From NCBI GenBank assembly GCA_963556195.1, contig CAUVYP010001200.1, positions 1 through 64,000 on the forward strand: a stretch of DNA of 64,000 nucleotides, in the 5' to 3' direction. Every line of letters begins with the position of its first letter. Position 1 is the stretch's first letter. The notes beneath the pieces were generated by a model. That model did not search any database, was not told where the DNA came from, and saw only the letters and a program-made list of their open reading frames with translations. Positions 37,770-50,975 of this stretch are shown here, piece by piece. The position numbers were made by a program, and so were the translations under genes. The DNA is from Sepiola atlantica (taxonomy: Eukaryota; Mollusca; Cephalopoda; Sepiida; Sepiolidae).

Positions 37770-40700
37770 TTAGCGCGTTTTAAAGTTGATATCGCTTTTG
37801 TTTATAACTTCCACATTTATTCGAATTGTGCAACGAAACTTTGCACAGATTAGCGGAGTCACATTTTCTACTGAAGTACCAAGTTTCGGAAGTGCAGCTC
37901 TTGTACTGCCGGAGATATGTCGATACAAACTGAATACGCAAAACATCAACAAAATTTAGCGCGTTTTAAAGTTGATATCGCTTTTGTTTATAACTTCCAT
38001 ATTTATTCGAATTGTGCAACGAAACTTTGCAGACAGTCGCGGATAGGCCTTTTCTACTGAAGTACCAAGTTTCAGAAGTGCAGCTTTTGTACTGGCGGAG
38101 ATATGTCGATACAAACTGAATACGCAAACTATCAACAAAATTTAGTGCGATTTAAAGTGGATATCGCTTTTGTTTATAACTTCCACATTCTTTAGAATTG
38201 TGAAACGAAACTTTGCAGATATAAGCGGAGTCACAGTTTCTACTGAAGTACCAAGTTTCAGAAGTGCAGCTCTTGTACTGTCGGAGATATGTCGATACAA
38301 ACTGAATACGCAAAACATCAACAAAATTTAGCGCGTTTTAAAGTTGATATCGCTTTTGTTTATAACTTCCACATTTATTCGAATTGTGCAACGAAACTTT
38401 GCACAGATTAGCGGAGTCACATTTTCTACTGAAGTACCAAGTTTCGGAAGTGCAGCTCTTGTACTGTCGGACATATGTCGATACAAACTGAATACGCAAA
38501 ACATCAACAAAATTTAGCGCGTTTTAAAGTTGATATCGCTTTTGTTTATAACTTCCACATTTATTCGAATTGTGCAACGAAACTTTGCAGAAAGTCGCGG
38601 ATAGGCCTTTTCTACTGAAGTACCAAGTTTCAGAAGTGCAGCTTTTGTACTGCCGGAGATATGTCGATACAAACTGAATACGCAAACTATCAACAAATTT
38701 TAGTGCGATTTAAAGTGGATATCGCTTTTGTTTATAACTTCCACATTTATTCGAATTGTGCAACAGAAATTTGCAGAAAGTCGCGGATAGGCCTTTTCTA
38801 CTGAAGTACCAAGTTTCAGAAGTGCAGCTTTTGTACTGCCGGAGATATGTCGATACAAACTGAATACGCAAACTATTAACAAATTTTAGTGCGATTTAAA
38901 GTGGATATCGCTTTTGTTTATAACTTCCACATTTATTCGAATTGTGCAACAGAAATTTGCAGAAAGTCGCGGATAGGCCTTTTCTACTGAAGTACCAAGT
39001 TTCAGAAGTGCAGCTTTTGTACTGCCGGAGATATGTCGATACAAACTGAATACGCAAACTATCAACAAAATTTAGTGCGATTTAAAGTGGATATCGCTTT
39101 TGTTTATAACTTCCACATTCTTTAGAATTGTGCAACGAAACTTTGCAGAGATAAGCGGAGTCACATGTTCTACTGAAGCACCAAGTTTCAGAAGTGCAGC
39201 TCTTGCACTGTCGGAGATATGTCGATACAAACTGAATACGCAAAACATCAACAAAATTTAGCGCGTTTTAAAGTTGATATCGCTTTTGTTTATAACTTCC
39301 ACATTTATTCGAATTGTGCAACGAAACTTTGCACAGATTAGCGGAGTCACATTTTCTACTGAAGTACCAAGTTTCGGAAGTGCAGCTCTTGTACTGCCGG
39401 AGATATGTCGATACAAACTGAATACGCAAAACATCAACAAAATTTAGCGCGTTTTAAAGTTGATATCGCTTTTGTTTATAACTTCCATATTTATTCGAAT
39501 TGTGCAACGAAACTTTGCAGACAGTCGCGGATAGGCCTTTTCTACTGAAGTACCAAGTTTCAGAAGTGCAGCTTTTGTACTGGCGGAGATATGTCGATAC
39601 AAACTGAATACGCAAACTATCAACAAAATTTAGTGCGATTTAAAGTGGATATCGCTTTTGTTTATAACTTCCACATTCTTTAGAATTGTGAAACGAAACT
39701 TTGCAGATATAAGCGGAGTCACAGTTTCTACTGAAGTACCAAGTTTCAGAAGTGCAGCTCTTGTACTGTCGGAGATATGTCGATACAAACTGAATACGCA
39801 AAACATCAACAAAATTTAGCGCGTTTTAAAGTTGATATCGCTTTTGTTTATAACTTCCACATTTATTCGAATTGTGCAACGAAACTTTGCACAGATTAGC
39901 GGAGTCACATTTTCTACTGAAGTACCAAGTTTCGGAAGTGCAGCTCTTGTACTGTCGGAGATATGTCGATACAAACTGAATACGCAAAACATCAACAAAA
40001 TTTAGCGCGTTTTAAAGTTGATATCGCTTTTGTTTATAACTTCCACATTTATTCGAATTGTGCAACGAAACTTTGCAGAAAGTCGCGGATAGGCCTTTTC
40101 TACTGAAGTACCAAGTTTCAGAAGTGCAGCTTTTGTACTGCCGGAGATATGTCGATACAAACTGAATACGCAAACTATCAACAAATTTTAGTGCGATTTA
40201 AAGTGGATATCGCTTTTGTTTATAACTTCCACATTTATTCAAATTGTGCAACAGAAATTTGCAGAAAGTCGCGGATAGGCCTTTTCTACTGAAGTACCAA
40301 GTTTCAGAAGTGCAGCTTTTGTACTGCCGGAGATATGTCGATACAAACTGAATACGCAAACTATCAACAAAATTTAGTGCGATTTAAAGTGGATATCGCT
40401 TTTGTTTATAACTTCCACATTCTTTAGAATTGTGCAACGAAACTTTGCAGAGATAAGCGGAGTCACATGTTCTACTGAAGCACCAAGTTTCAGAAGTGCA
40501 GCTCTTGTACTGTCGGAGATATGTCGATACAAACTGAATACGCAAAACATCAACAAAATTTAGCGCGTTTTAAAGTTGATATCGCTTTTGTTTATAACTT
40601 CCACATTTATTCGAATTGTGCAACGAAACTTTGCACAGATTAGCGGAGTCACATTTTCTACTGAAGTACCAAGTTTCGGAGGTGCAGCTATTGTACTGCC

Positions 40701-41117
40701 GGAGATATGTCGATACAAACTGAATACGCAAAACATCAACAAAATTTAGCGCGTTTTAAAGTTGATATCGCTTTTGTTTATAACTTCCATATTTATTGTA
40801 ATTGTGCAACGAAACTTTGCAGACAGTCGCGGATAGGCCTTTTCTACTGAAGTACTAAGTTTCAGAAGTGCAGCTTTTGTACTGGCGGAGATATGTCGAT
40901 ACAAACTGAATACGCAAACTATCAACAAAATTTAGTGCGATTTAAAGTGGATATCGCTTTTGTTTATAACTTCCACATTCTTTAGAATTGTGAAACGAAA
41001 CTTCGCAGATATAAGCGGAGTCACAGTTTCTACTGAAGTACCAAGTTTCAGAAGTGCAGCTCTTGTACTGTCGGAGATATGTCGATACAAACTGAATACG
41101 CAAAACATCAACAAAAT
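37770..41117 (+). repeat. 7-monomer C3-A3-B4-CF-A-B2-B3 tract
   Basis: Order: A3 B4 CF A B2 B3 B3, then C3 A3 B4 CF A B2 B3, then C3 A3 B4 CF. The unit starting at 39072 is repeated at 40374 (1,302 bp), continuing into A B2 B3 at 41118-41675. The earlier unit, beginning with the C3 at 37585, has one additional B3. The B3 at 40188 has CAAATTG where others have CGAATTG. Confidence 0.85.
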
Positions 41118-44100
41118 TTAGCGCGTTTTAAAGTTGATATCGCTTTTGTTTATAACTTCCACATTTATTCGAATTGTGCAACGAAACTTTGCACAGATTA
41201 GCGGAGTCACATTTTCTACTGAAGTACCAAGTTTCGGAAGTGCAGCTCTTGTACTGTCGGAGATATGTCGATACAAACTGAATACGCAAAACATCAACAA
41301 AATTTAGCGCGTTTTAAAGTTGATATCGCTTTTGTTTATAACTTCCACATTTATTCGAATTGTGCAACGAAACTTTGCAGAAAGTCGCGGATAGGCCTTT
41401 TCTACTGAAGTACCAAGTTTCAGAAGTGCAGCTTTTGTACTGCCGGAGATATGTCGATACAAACTGAATACGCAAACTATCAACAAATTTTAGTGCGATT
41501 TAAAGTGGATATCGCTTTTGTTTATAACTTCCACATTTATTCGAATTGTGCAACAGAAATTTGCAGAAAGTCGCGGATAGGCCTTTTCTACTGAAGTACC
41601 AAGTTTCAGAAGTGCAGCTTTTGTACTGCCGGAGATATGTCGATACAAACTGAATACGCAAACTATCAACAAAATTTAGTGCGATTTAAAGTGGATATCG
41701 CTTTTGTTTATAACTTCCACATTCTTTAGAATTGTGAAACGAAACTTTGCAGATATAAGCGGAGTCACAGTTTCTACTGAAGTACCAAGTTTCAGAAGTG
41801 CAGCTCTTGTACTGTCGGAGATATGTCGATACAAACTGAATACGCAAAACATCAACAAAATTTAGCGCGTTTTAAAGTTGATATCGCTTTTGTTTATAAC
41901 TTCCACATTTATTCGAATTGTGCAACGGAAATTTGCAGAAAGTCGCGGATAGGCCTTTTCTACTGAAGTACCAAGTTTCAGAAGTGCAGCTTTTGTACTG
42001 CCGGAGATATGTCGATACAAACTGAATACGCAAACTATCAACAAAATTTAGTGCGATTTAAAGTGGATATCGCTTTTGTTTATAACTTCCACATTCTTTA
42101 GAATTGTGAAACGCCACTTTGCAGATATAAGCGGAGTCACAGTTTCTACTGAAGTACCAAGTTTCAGAAGTGCAGCTCTTGTACTGTCGGAGATATGTCG
42201 ATACAAACTGAATACGCAAAACATCAACAAAATTTAGCGCGTTTTAAAGTTGATATCGCTTTTGTTTATAACTTCCACATTTATTCGAATTGTGCAACGA
42301 AACTTTGCACAGATTAGCGGAGTCACATTTTCTACTGAAGTACCAAGTTTCGGAAGTGCAGCTCTTGTACTGTCGGAGATATGTCGATACAAACTGAATA
42401 CGCAAAACATCAACAAAATTTAGCGCGTTTTAAAGTTGATATCGCTTTTGTTTATAACTTCCACATTTATTCGAATTGTGCAACGAAACTTTGCAGAAAG
42501 TCGCGGATAGGCCTTTTCTACTGAAGTACCAAGTTTCAGAAGTGCAGCTTTTGTACTGGCGGAGATATGTCGATACAAACTGAATACGCAAACTATCAAC
42601 AAATTTTAGTGCGATTTAAAGTGGATATCGCTTTTGTTTATAACTTCCACATTTATTCGAATTGTGCAACAGAAATTTGCAGAAAGTCGCGGATAGGCCT
42701 TTTCTACTGAAGTACCAAGTTTCAGAAGTGCAGCTTTTGTACTGGCGGAGATATGTCGATACAAACTGAATACGCAAACTATCAACAAAATTTAGTGCGA
42801 TTTAAAGTGGATATCGCTTTTGTTTATAACTTCCACATTTATTCGAATTGTGCAACGAAACTTTGCACAGATTAGCGGAGTCACATTTTCTACTGAAGTA
42901 CCAAGTTTCGGAAGTGCAGCTCTTGTACTGTCGGAGATATGTCGATACAAACTGAATACGCAAAACATCAACAAAATTTAGCGCGTTTTAAAGTTGATAT
43001 CGCTTTTGTTTATAACTTCCACATTTATTCGAATTGTGCAACGAAACTTTGCAGAAAGTCGCGGATAGGCCTTTTCTACTGAAGTACCAAGTTTCAGAAG
43101 TGCAGCTTTTGTACTGCCGGAGATATGTCGATACAAACTGAATACGCAAACTATCAACAAATTTTAGTGCGATTTAAAGTGGATATCGCTTTTGTTTATA
43201 ACTTCCACATTTATTCGAATTGTGCAACAGAAATTTGCAGAAAGTCGCGGATAGGCCTTTTCTACTGAAGTACCAAGTTTCAGAAGTGCAGCTTTTGTAC
43301 TGCCGGAGATATGTCGATACAAACTGAATACGCAAACTATCAACAAAATTTAGTGCGATTTAAAGTGGATATCGCTTTTGTTTATAACTTCCACATTCTT
43401 TAGAATTGTGAAACGAAACTTTGCAGATATAAGCGGAGTCACAGTTTCTACTGAAGTACCAAGTTTCAGAAGTGCAGCTCTTGTACTGTCGGAGATATGT
43501 CGATACAAACTGAATACGCAAAACATCAACAAAATTTAGCGCGTTTTAAAGTTGATATCGCTTTTGTTTATAACTTCCACATTTATTCGAATTGTGCAAC
43601 GAAACTTTGCACAGATTAGCGGAGTCACATTTTCTACTGAAGTACCAAGTTTCGGAAGTGCAGCTCTTGTACTGTCGGAGATATGTCGATACAAACTGAA
43701 TACGCAAAACATCAACAAAATTTAGCGCGTTTTAAAGTTGATATCGCTTTTGTTTATAACTTCCACATTTATTCGAATTGTGCAACAAAACTTTGCAGAA
43801 AGTCGCGGATAGGCCTTTTCTACTGAAGTACCAAGTTTCAGAAGTGCAGCTTTTGTACTGCCGGAGATATGTCGATACAAACTGAATACGCAAACTATCA
43901 ACAAATTTTAGTGCGATTTAAAGTGGATATCGCTTTTGTTTATAACTTCCACATTTATTCGAATTGTGCAACAGAAATTTGCAGAAAGTCGCGGATAGGC
44001 CTTTTCTACTGAAGTACCAAGTTTCAGAAGTGCAGCTTTTGTACTGGCGGAGATATGTCGATACAAACTGAATACGCAAACTATCAACAAAATTTAGTGC

Positions 44101-45767
44101 GATTTAAAGTGGATATCGCTTTTGTTTATAACTTCCACATTCTTTAGAATTGTGAAACGAAACTTTGCAGATATAAGCGGAGTCACAGTTTCTACTGAAG
44201 TACCAAGTTTCAGAAGTGCAGCTCTTGTACTGTCGGAGATATGTCGATACAAACTGAATACGCAAAACATCAACAAAATTTAGCGCGTTTTAAAGTTGAT
44301 ATCGCTTTTGTTTATAACTTCCACATTTATTCGAATTGTGCAACGAAACTTTGCACAGATTAGCGGAGTCACATTTTCTACTAAAGTACCAAGTTTCGGA
44401 AGTGCAGCTCTTGTACTGTCGGAGATATGTCGATACAAACTGAATACGCAAAACATCAACAAAATTTAGCGCGTTTTAAAGTTGATATCGCTTTTGTTTA
44501 TAACTTCCACATTTATTCGAATTGTGCAACGAAACTTTGCACAGATTAGCGGAGTCACATTTTCTACTGAAGTACCAAGTTTCGGAAGTGCAGCTCTTGT
44601 ACTGTCGGAGATATGTCGATACAAACTGAATACGCAAAACATCAACAAAATTTAGCGCGTTTTAAAGTTGATATCGCTTTTGTTTATAACTTCCACATTT
44701 ATTCGAATTGTGCAACGAAACTTTGCAGAAAGTCGCAGATAGGCCTTTTCTACTGAACTACCAAGTTTCAGAAGTGCAGCTTTTGTACTGCCGGAGATAT
44801 GTCGATACAAACTGAATACGCAAACTATCAACAAAATTTAGTGCGATTTAAAGTGGATATCGCTTTTGTTTATAACTTCCACATTCTTTAGAATTGTGAA
44901 ACGAAACCTTGCAGATATAAGCGGAGTCACAGTTTCTACTGAAGTACCAAGTTTCAGAAGTGCAGCTCTTGTACTGTCGGAGATATGTCGATACAAACTG
45001 AATACGCAAAACATCAACAAAATTTAGCGCGTTTTAAAGTTGATATCGCTTTTGTTTATAACTTCCACATTTATTCGAATTGTGCAACGAAACTTTGCAC
45101 AGATTAGCGGAGTCACATTTTCTACTGAAGTACCAAGTTTCGGAAGTGCAGCTCTTGTACTGTCGGAGATATGTCCATACAAACTGAATACGCAAAACAT
45201 CAACAAAATTTAGCGCGTTTTAAAGTTGATACCGCTTTTGTTTATAACTTCCACATTTATTCGAATTGTGCAACGAAACTTTGCAGAAAGTCGCGGATAG
45301 GCCTTTTCTACTGAAGTACCAAGTTTCAGAAGTGCAGCTTTTGTACTGCCGGAGATATGTCGATACAAACTGAATACGCAAACTATCAACAAATTTTAGT
45401 GCGATTTAAAGTGGATATCGCTTTTGTTTATAACTTCCACATTTATTCGAATTGTGCAACAGAAATTTGCAGAAAGTCGCGGATAGGCCTTATCTACTGA
45501 AGTACCAAGTTTCAGAAGTGCAGCTTTTGTACTGCCGGAGATATGTCGATACAAACTGAATACGCAAACTATCAACAAAATTTAGTGCGATTTAAAGTGG
45601 ATATCGCTTTTGTTTATAACTTCCACATTCTTTAGAATTGTGAAACGAAACTTTGCAGATATAAGCGGAGTCACAGTTTCTACTGAAGTACCAAGTTTCA
45701 GAAGTGCAGCTCTTGTACTGTCGGAGATATGTCGATACAAACTGAATACGCAAAACATCAACAAAAT
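41118..45767 (+). repeat. 25-monomer unit, copy 1 (4,650 bp)
   Basis: Order: A B2 B3 CF B3 CF A B2g B3 A B2 B3 CF A B2 B3 CF A A B2 CF A B2 B3 CF. Private bases used to match it to copy 2 include 42114-42115 (ACGCCACTTT), 43787, 44383, 44737, 44758, 44908, 45176, 45232 and 45492. The A monomer at 42792 has a C-type head. The T to C change at 45232 removes the GATATC site present in nearly every other monomer. Confidence 0.95.
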
Positions 45768-48700
45768 TTAGCGCGTTTTAAAGTTGATATCGCTTTTGTT
45801 TATAACTTCCACATTTATTCGAATTGTGCAACGAAACTTTGCACAGATTAGCGGAGTCACATTTTCTACTGAAGTACCAAGTTTCGGAAGTGCAGCTCTT
45901 GTACTGTCGGAGATATGTCGATACAAACTGAATACGCAAAACATCAACAAAATTTAGCGCGTTTTAAAGTTGATATCGCTTTTGTTTATAACTTCCACAT
46001 TTATTCGAATTGTGCAACGAAACTTTGCAGAAAGTCGCGGATAGGCCTTTTCTACTGAAGTACCAAGTTTCAGAAGTGCAGCTTTTGTACTGCCGGAGAT
46101 ATGTCGATACAAACTGAATACGCAAACTATCAACAAATTTTAGTGCGATTTAAAGTGGATATCGCTTTTGTTTATAACTTCCACATTTATTCGAATTGTG
46201 CAACAGAAATTTGCAGAAAGTCGCGGATAGGCCTTTTCTACTGAAGTACCAAGTTTCAGAAGTGCAGCTTTTGTACTGCCGGAGATATGTCGATACAAAC
46301 TGAATACGCAAACTATCAACAAAATTTAGTGCGATTTAAAGTGGATATCGCTTTTGTTTATAACTTCCACATTCTTTAGAATTGTGAAACGAAACTTTGC
46401 AGATATAAGCGGAGTCACAGTTTCTACTGAAGTACCAAGTTTCAGAAGTGCAGCTCTTGTACTGTCGGAGATATGTCGATACAAACTGAATACGCAAAAC
46501 ATCAACAAAATTTAGCGCGTTTTAAAGTTGATATCGCTTTTGTTTATAACTTCCACATTTATTCGAATTGTGCAACGGAAATTTGCAGAAAGTCGCGGAT
46601 AGGCCTTTTCTACTGAAGTACCAAGTTTCAGAAGTGCAGCTTTTGTACTGCCGGAGATATGTCGATACAAACTGAATACGCAAACTATCAACAAAATTTA
46701 GTGCGATTTAAAGTGGATATCGCTTTTGTTTATAACTTCCACATTCTTTAGAATTGTGAAACGCCACTTTGCAGATATAAGCGGAGTCACAGTTTCTACT
46801 GAAGTACCAAGTTTCAGAAGTGCAGCTCTTGTACTGTCGGAGATATGTCGATACAAACTGAATACGCAAAACATCAACAAAATTTAGCGCGTTTTAAAGT
46901 TGATATCGCTTTTGTTTATAACTTCCACATTTATTCGAATTGTGCAACGAAACTTTGCACAGATTAGCGGAGTCACATTTTCTACTGAAGTACCAAGTTT
47001 CGGAAGTGCAGCTCTTGTACTGTCGGAGATATGTCGATACAAACTGAATACGCAAAACATCAACAAAATTTAGCGCGTTTTAAAGTTGATATCGCTTTTG
47101 TTTATAACTTCCACATTTATTCGAATTGTGCAACGAAACTTTGCAGAAAGTCGCGGATAGGCCTTTTCTACTGAAGTACCAAGTTTCAGAAGTGCAGCTT
47201 TTGTACTGGCGGAGATATGTCGATACAAACTGAATACGCAAACTATCAACAAATTTTAGTGCGATTTAAAGTGGATATCGCTTTTGTTTATAACTTCCAC
47301 ATTTATTCGAATTGTGCAACAGAAATTTGCAGAAAGTCGCGGATAGGCCTTTTCTACTGAAGTACCAAGTTTCAGAAGTGCAGCTTTTGTACTGGCGGAG
47401 ATATGTCGATACAAACTGAATACGCAAACTATCAACAAAATTTAGTGCGATTTAAAGTGGATATCGCTTTTGTTTATAACTTCCACATTTATTCGAATTG
47501 TGCAACGAAACTTTGCACAGATTAGCGGAGTCACATTTTCTACTGAAGTACCAAGTTTCGGAAGTGCAGCTCTTGTACTGTCGGAGATATGTCGATACAA
47601 ACTGAATACGCAAAACATCAACAAAATTTAGCGCGTTTTAAAGTTGATATCGCTTTTGTTTATAACTTCCACATTTATTCGAATTGTGCAACGAAACTTT
47701 GCAGAAAGTCGCGGATAGGCCTTTTCTACTGAAGTACCAAGTTTCAGAAGTGCAGCTTTTGTACTGCCGGAGATATGTCGATACAAACTGAATACGCAAA
47801 CTATCAACAAATTTTAGTGCGATTTAAAGTGGATATCGCTTTTGTTTATAACTTCCACATTTATTCGAATTGTGCAACAGAAATTTGCAGAAAGTCGCGG
47901 ATAGGCCTTTTCTACTGAAGTACCAAGTTTCAGAAGTGCAGCTTTTGTACTGCCGGAGATATGTCGATACAAACTGAATACGCAAACTATCAACAAAATT
48001 TAGTGCGATTTAAAGTGGATATCGCTTTTGTTTATAACTTCCACATTCTTTAGAATTGTGAAACGAAACTTTGCAGATATAAGCGGAGTCACAGTTTCTA
48101 CTGAAGTACCAAGTTTCAGAAGTGCAGCTCTTGTACTGTCGGAGATATGTCGATACAAACTGAATACGCAAAACATCAACAAAATTTAGCGCGTTTTAAA
48201 GTTGATATCGCTTTTGTTTATAACTTCCACATTTATTCGAATTGTGCAACGAAACTTTGCACAGATTAGCGGAGTCACATTTTCTACTGAAGTACCAAGT
48301 TTCGGAAGTGCAGCTCTTGTACTGTCGGAGATATGTCGATACAAACTGAATACGCAAAACATCAACAAAATTTAGCGCGTTTTAAAGTTGATATCGCTTT
48401 TGTTTATAACTTCCACATTTATTCGAATTGTGCAACAAAACTTTGCAGAAAGTCGCGGATAGGCCTTTTCTACTGAAGTACCAAGTTTCAGAAGTGCAGC
48501 TTTTGTACTGCCGGAGATATGTCGATACAAACTGAATACGCAAACTATCAACAAATTTTAGTGCGATTTAAAGTGGATATCGCTTTTGTTTATAACTTCC
48601 ACATTTATTCGAATTGTGCAACAGAAATTTGCAGAAAGTCGCGGATAGGCCTTTTCTACTGAAGTACCAAGTTTCAGAAGTGCAGCTTTTGTACTGGCGG

Positions 48701-50417
48701 AGATATGTCGATACAAACTGAATACGCAAACTATCAACAAAATTTAGTGCGATTTAAAGTGGATATCGCTTTTGTTTATAACTTCCACATTCTTTAGAAT
48801 TGTGAAACGAAACTTTGCAGATATAAGCGGAGTCACAGTTTCTACTGAAGTACCAAGTTTCAGAAGTGCAGCTCTTGTACTGTCGGAGATATGTCGATAC
48901 AAACTGAATACGCAAAACATCAACAAAATTTAGCGCGTTTTAAAGTTGATATCGCTTTTGTTTATAACTTCCACATTTATTCGAATTGTGCAACGAAACT
49001 TTGCACAGATTAGCGGAGTCACATTTTCTACTAAAGTACCAAGTTTCGGAAGTGCAGCTCTTGTACTGTCGGAGATATGTCGATACAAACTGAATACGCA
49101 AAACATCAACAAAATTTAGCGCGTTTTAAAGTTGATATCGCTTTTGTTTATAACTTCCACATTTATTCGAATTGTGCAACGAAACTTTGCACAGATTAGC
49201 GGAGTCACATTTTCTACTGAAGTACCAAGTTTCGGAAGTGCAGCTCTTGTACTGTCGGAGATATGTCGATACAAACTGAATACGCAAAACATCAACAAAA
49301 TTTAGCGCGTTTTAAAGTTGATATCGCTTTTGTTTATAACTTCCACATTTATTCGAATTGTGCAACGAAACTTTGCAGAAAGTCGCAGATAGGCCTTTTC
49401 TACTGAACTACCAAGTTTCAGAAGTGCAGCTTTTGTACTGCCGGAGATATGTCGATACAAACTGAATACGCAAACTATCAACAAAATTTAGTGCGATTTA
49501 AAGTGGATATCGCTTTTGTTTATAACTTCCACATTCTTTAGAATTGTGAAACGAAACCTTGCAGATATAAGCGGAGTCACAGTTTCTACTGAAGTACCAA
49601 GTTTCAGAAGTGCAGCTCTTGTACTGTCGGAGATATGTCGATACAAACTGAATACGCAAAACATCAACAAAATTTAGCGCGTTTTAAAGTTGATATCGCT
49701 TTTGTTTATAACTTCCACATTTATTCGAATTGTGCAACGAAACTTTGCACAGATTAGCGGAGTCACATTTTCTACTGAAGTACCAAGTTTCGGAAGTGCA
49801 GCTCTTGTACTGTCGGAGATATGTCCATACAAACTGAATACGCAAAACATCAACAAAATTTAGCGCGTTTTAAAGTTGATACCGCTTTTGTTTATAACTT
49901 CCACATTTATTCGAATTGTGCAACGAAACTTTGCAGAAAGTCGCGGATAGGCCTTTTCTACTGAAGTACCAAGTTTCAGAAGTGCAGCTTTTGTACTGCC
50001 GGAGATATGTCGATACAAACTGAATACGCAAACTATCAACAAATTTTAGTGCGATTTAAAGTGGATATCGCTTTTGTTTATAACTTCCACATTTATTCGA
50101 ATTGTGCAACAGAAATTTGCAGAAAGTCGCGGATAGGCCTTATCTACTGAAGTACCAAGTTTCAGAAGTGCAGCTTTTGTACTGCCGGAGATATGTCGAT
50201 ACAAACTGAATACGCAAACTATCAACAAAATTTAGTGCGATTTAAAGTGGATATCGCTTTTGTTTATAACTTCCACATTCTTTAGAATTGTGAAACGAAA
50301 CTTTGCAGATATAAGCGGAGTCACAGTTTCTACTGAAGTACCAAGTTTCAGAAGTGCAGCTCTTGTACTGTCGGAGATATGTCGATACAAACTGAATACG
50401 CAAAACATCAACAAAAT
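45768..50417 (+). repeat. 25-monomer unit, copy 2 (4,650 bp)
   Basis: Same type order as copy 1. Each private base listed for copy 1 recurs exactly 4,650 bases later (46764-46765, 48437, 49033, 49387, 49408, 49558, 49826, 49882, 50142). I noticed no difference between the copies. The homology runs on beyond the unit, from about 40,900 to about 46,380 against the sequence 4,650 bases downstream. Confidence 0.95.
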
Positions 50418-50975
50418 TTAGCGCGTTTTAAAGTTGATATCGCTTTTGTTTATAACTTCCACATTTATTCGAATTGTGCAACGAAACTTTGCACAGATTA
50501 GCGGAGTCACATTTTCTACTGAAGTACCAAGTTTCGGAAGTGCAGCTCTTGTACTGTCGGAGATATGTCGATACAAACTGAATACGCAAAACATCAACAA
50601 AATTTAGCGCGTTTTAAAGTTGATATCGCTTTTGTTTATAACTTCCACATTTATTCGAATTGTGCAACGAAACTTTGCAGAAAGTCGCGGATAGGCCTTT
50701 TCTACTGAAGTACCAAGTTTCAGAAGTGCAGCTTTTGTACTGCCGGAGATATGTCGATACAAACTGAATACGCAAACTATCAACAAATTTTAGTGCGATT
50801 TAAAGTGGATATCGCTTTTGTTTATAACTTCCACATTTATTCGAATTGTGCAACAGAAATTTGCAGAAAGTCGCGGATAGGCCTTTTCTACTGAAGTACC
50901 AAGTTTCAGAAGTGCAGCTTTTGTACTGCCGGAGATATGTCGATACAAACTGAATACGCAAACTATCAACAAAAT
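50418..50975 (+). repeat. Remnant A-B2-B3 after the 25-monomer units
   Basis: These three monomers continue the 4,650-bp periodicity (they match 41118-41675 and 45768-46325). The next monomer, at 50976, is C3 where the unit would have CF, with the change visible at position 62, so the duplication boundary falls within about 60 bases after 50976. Confidence 0.88.
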
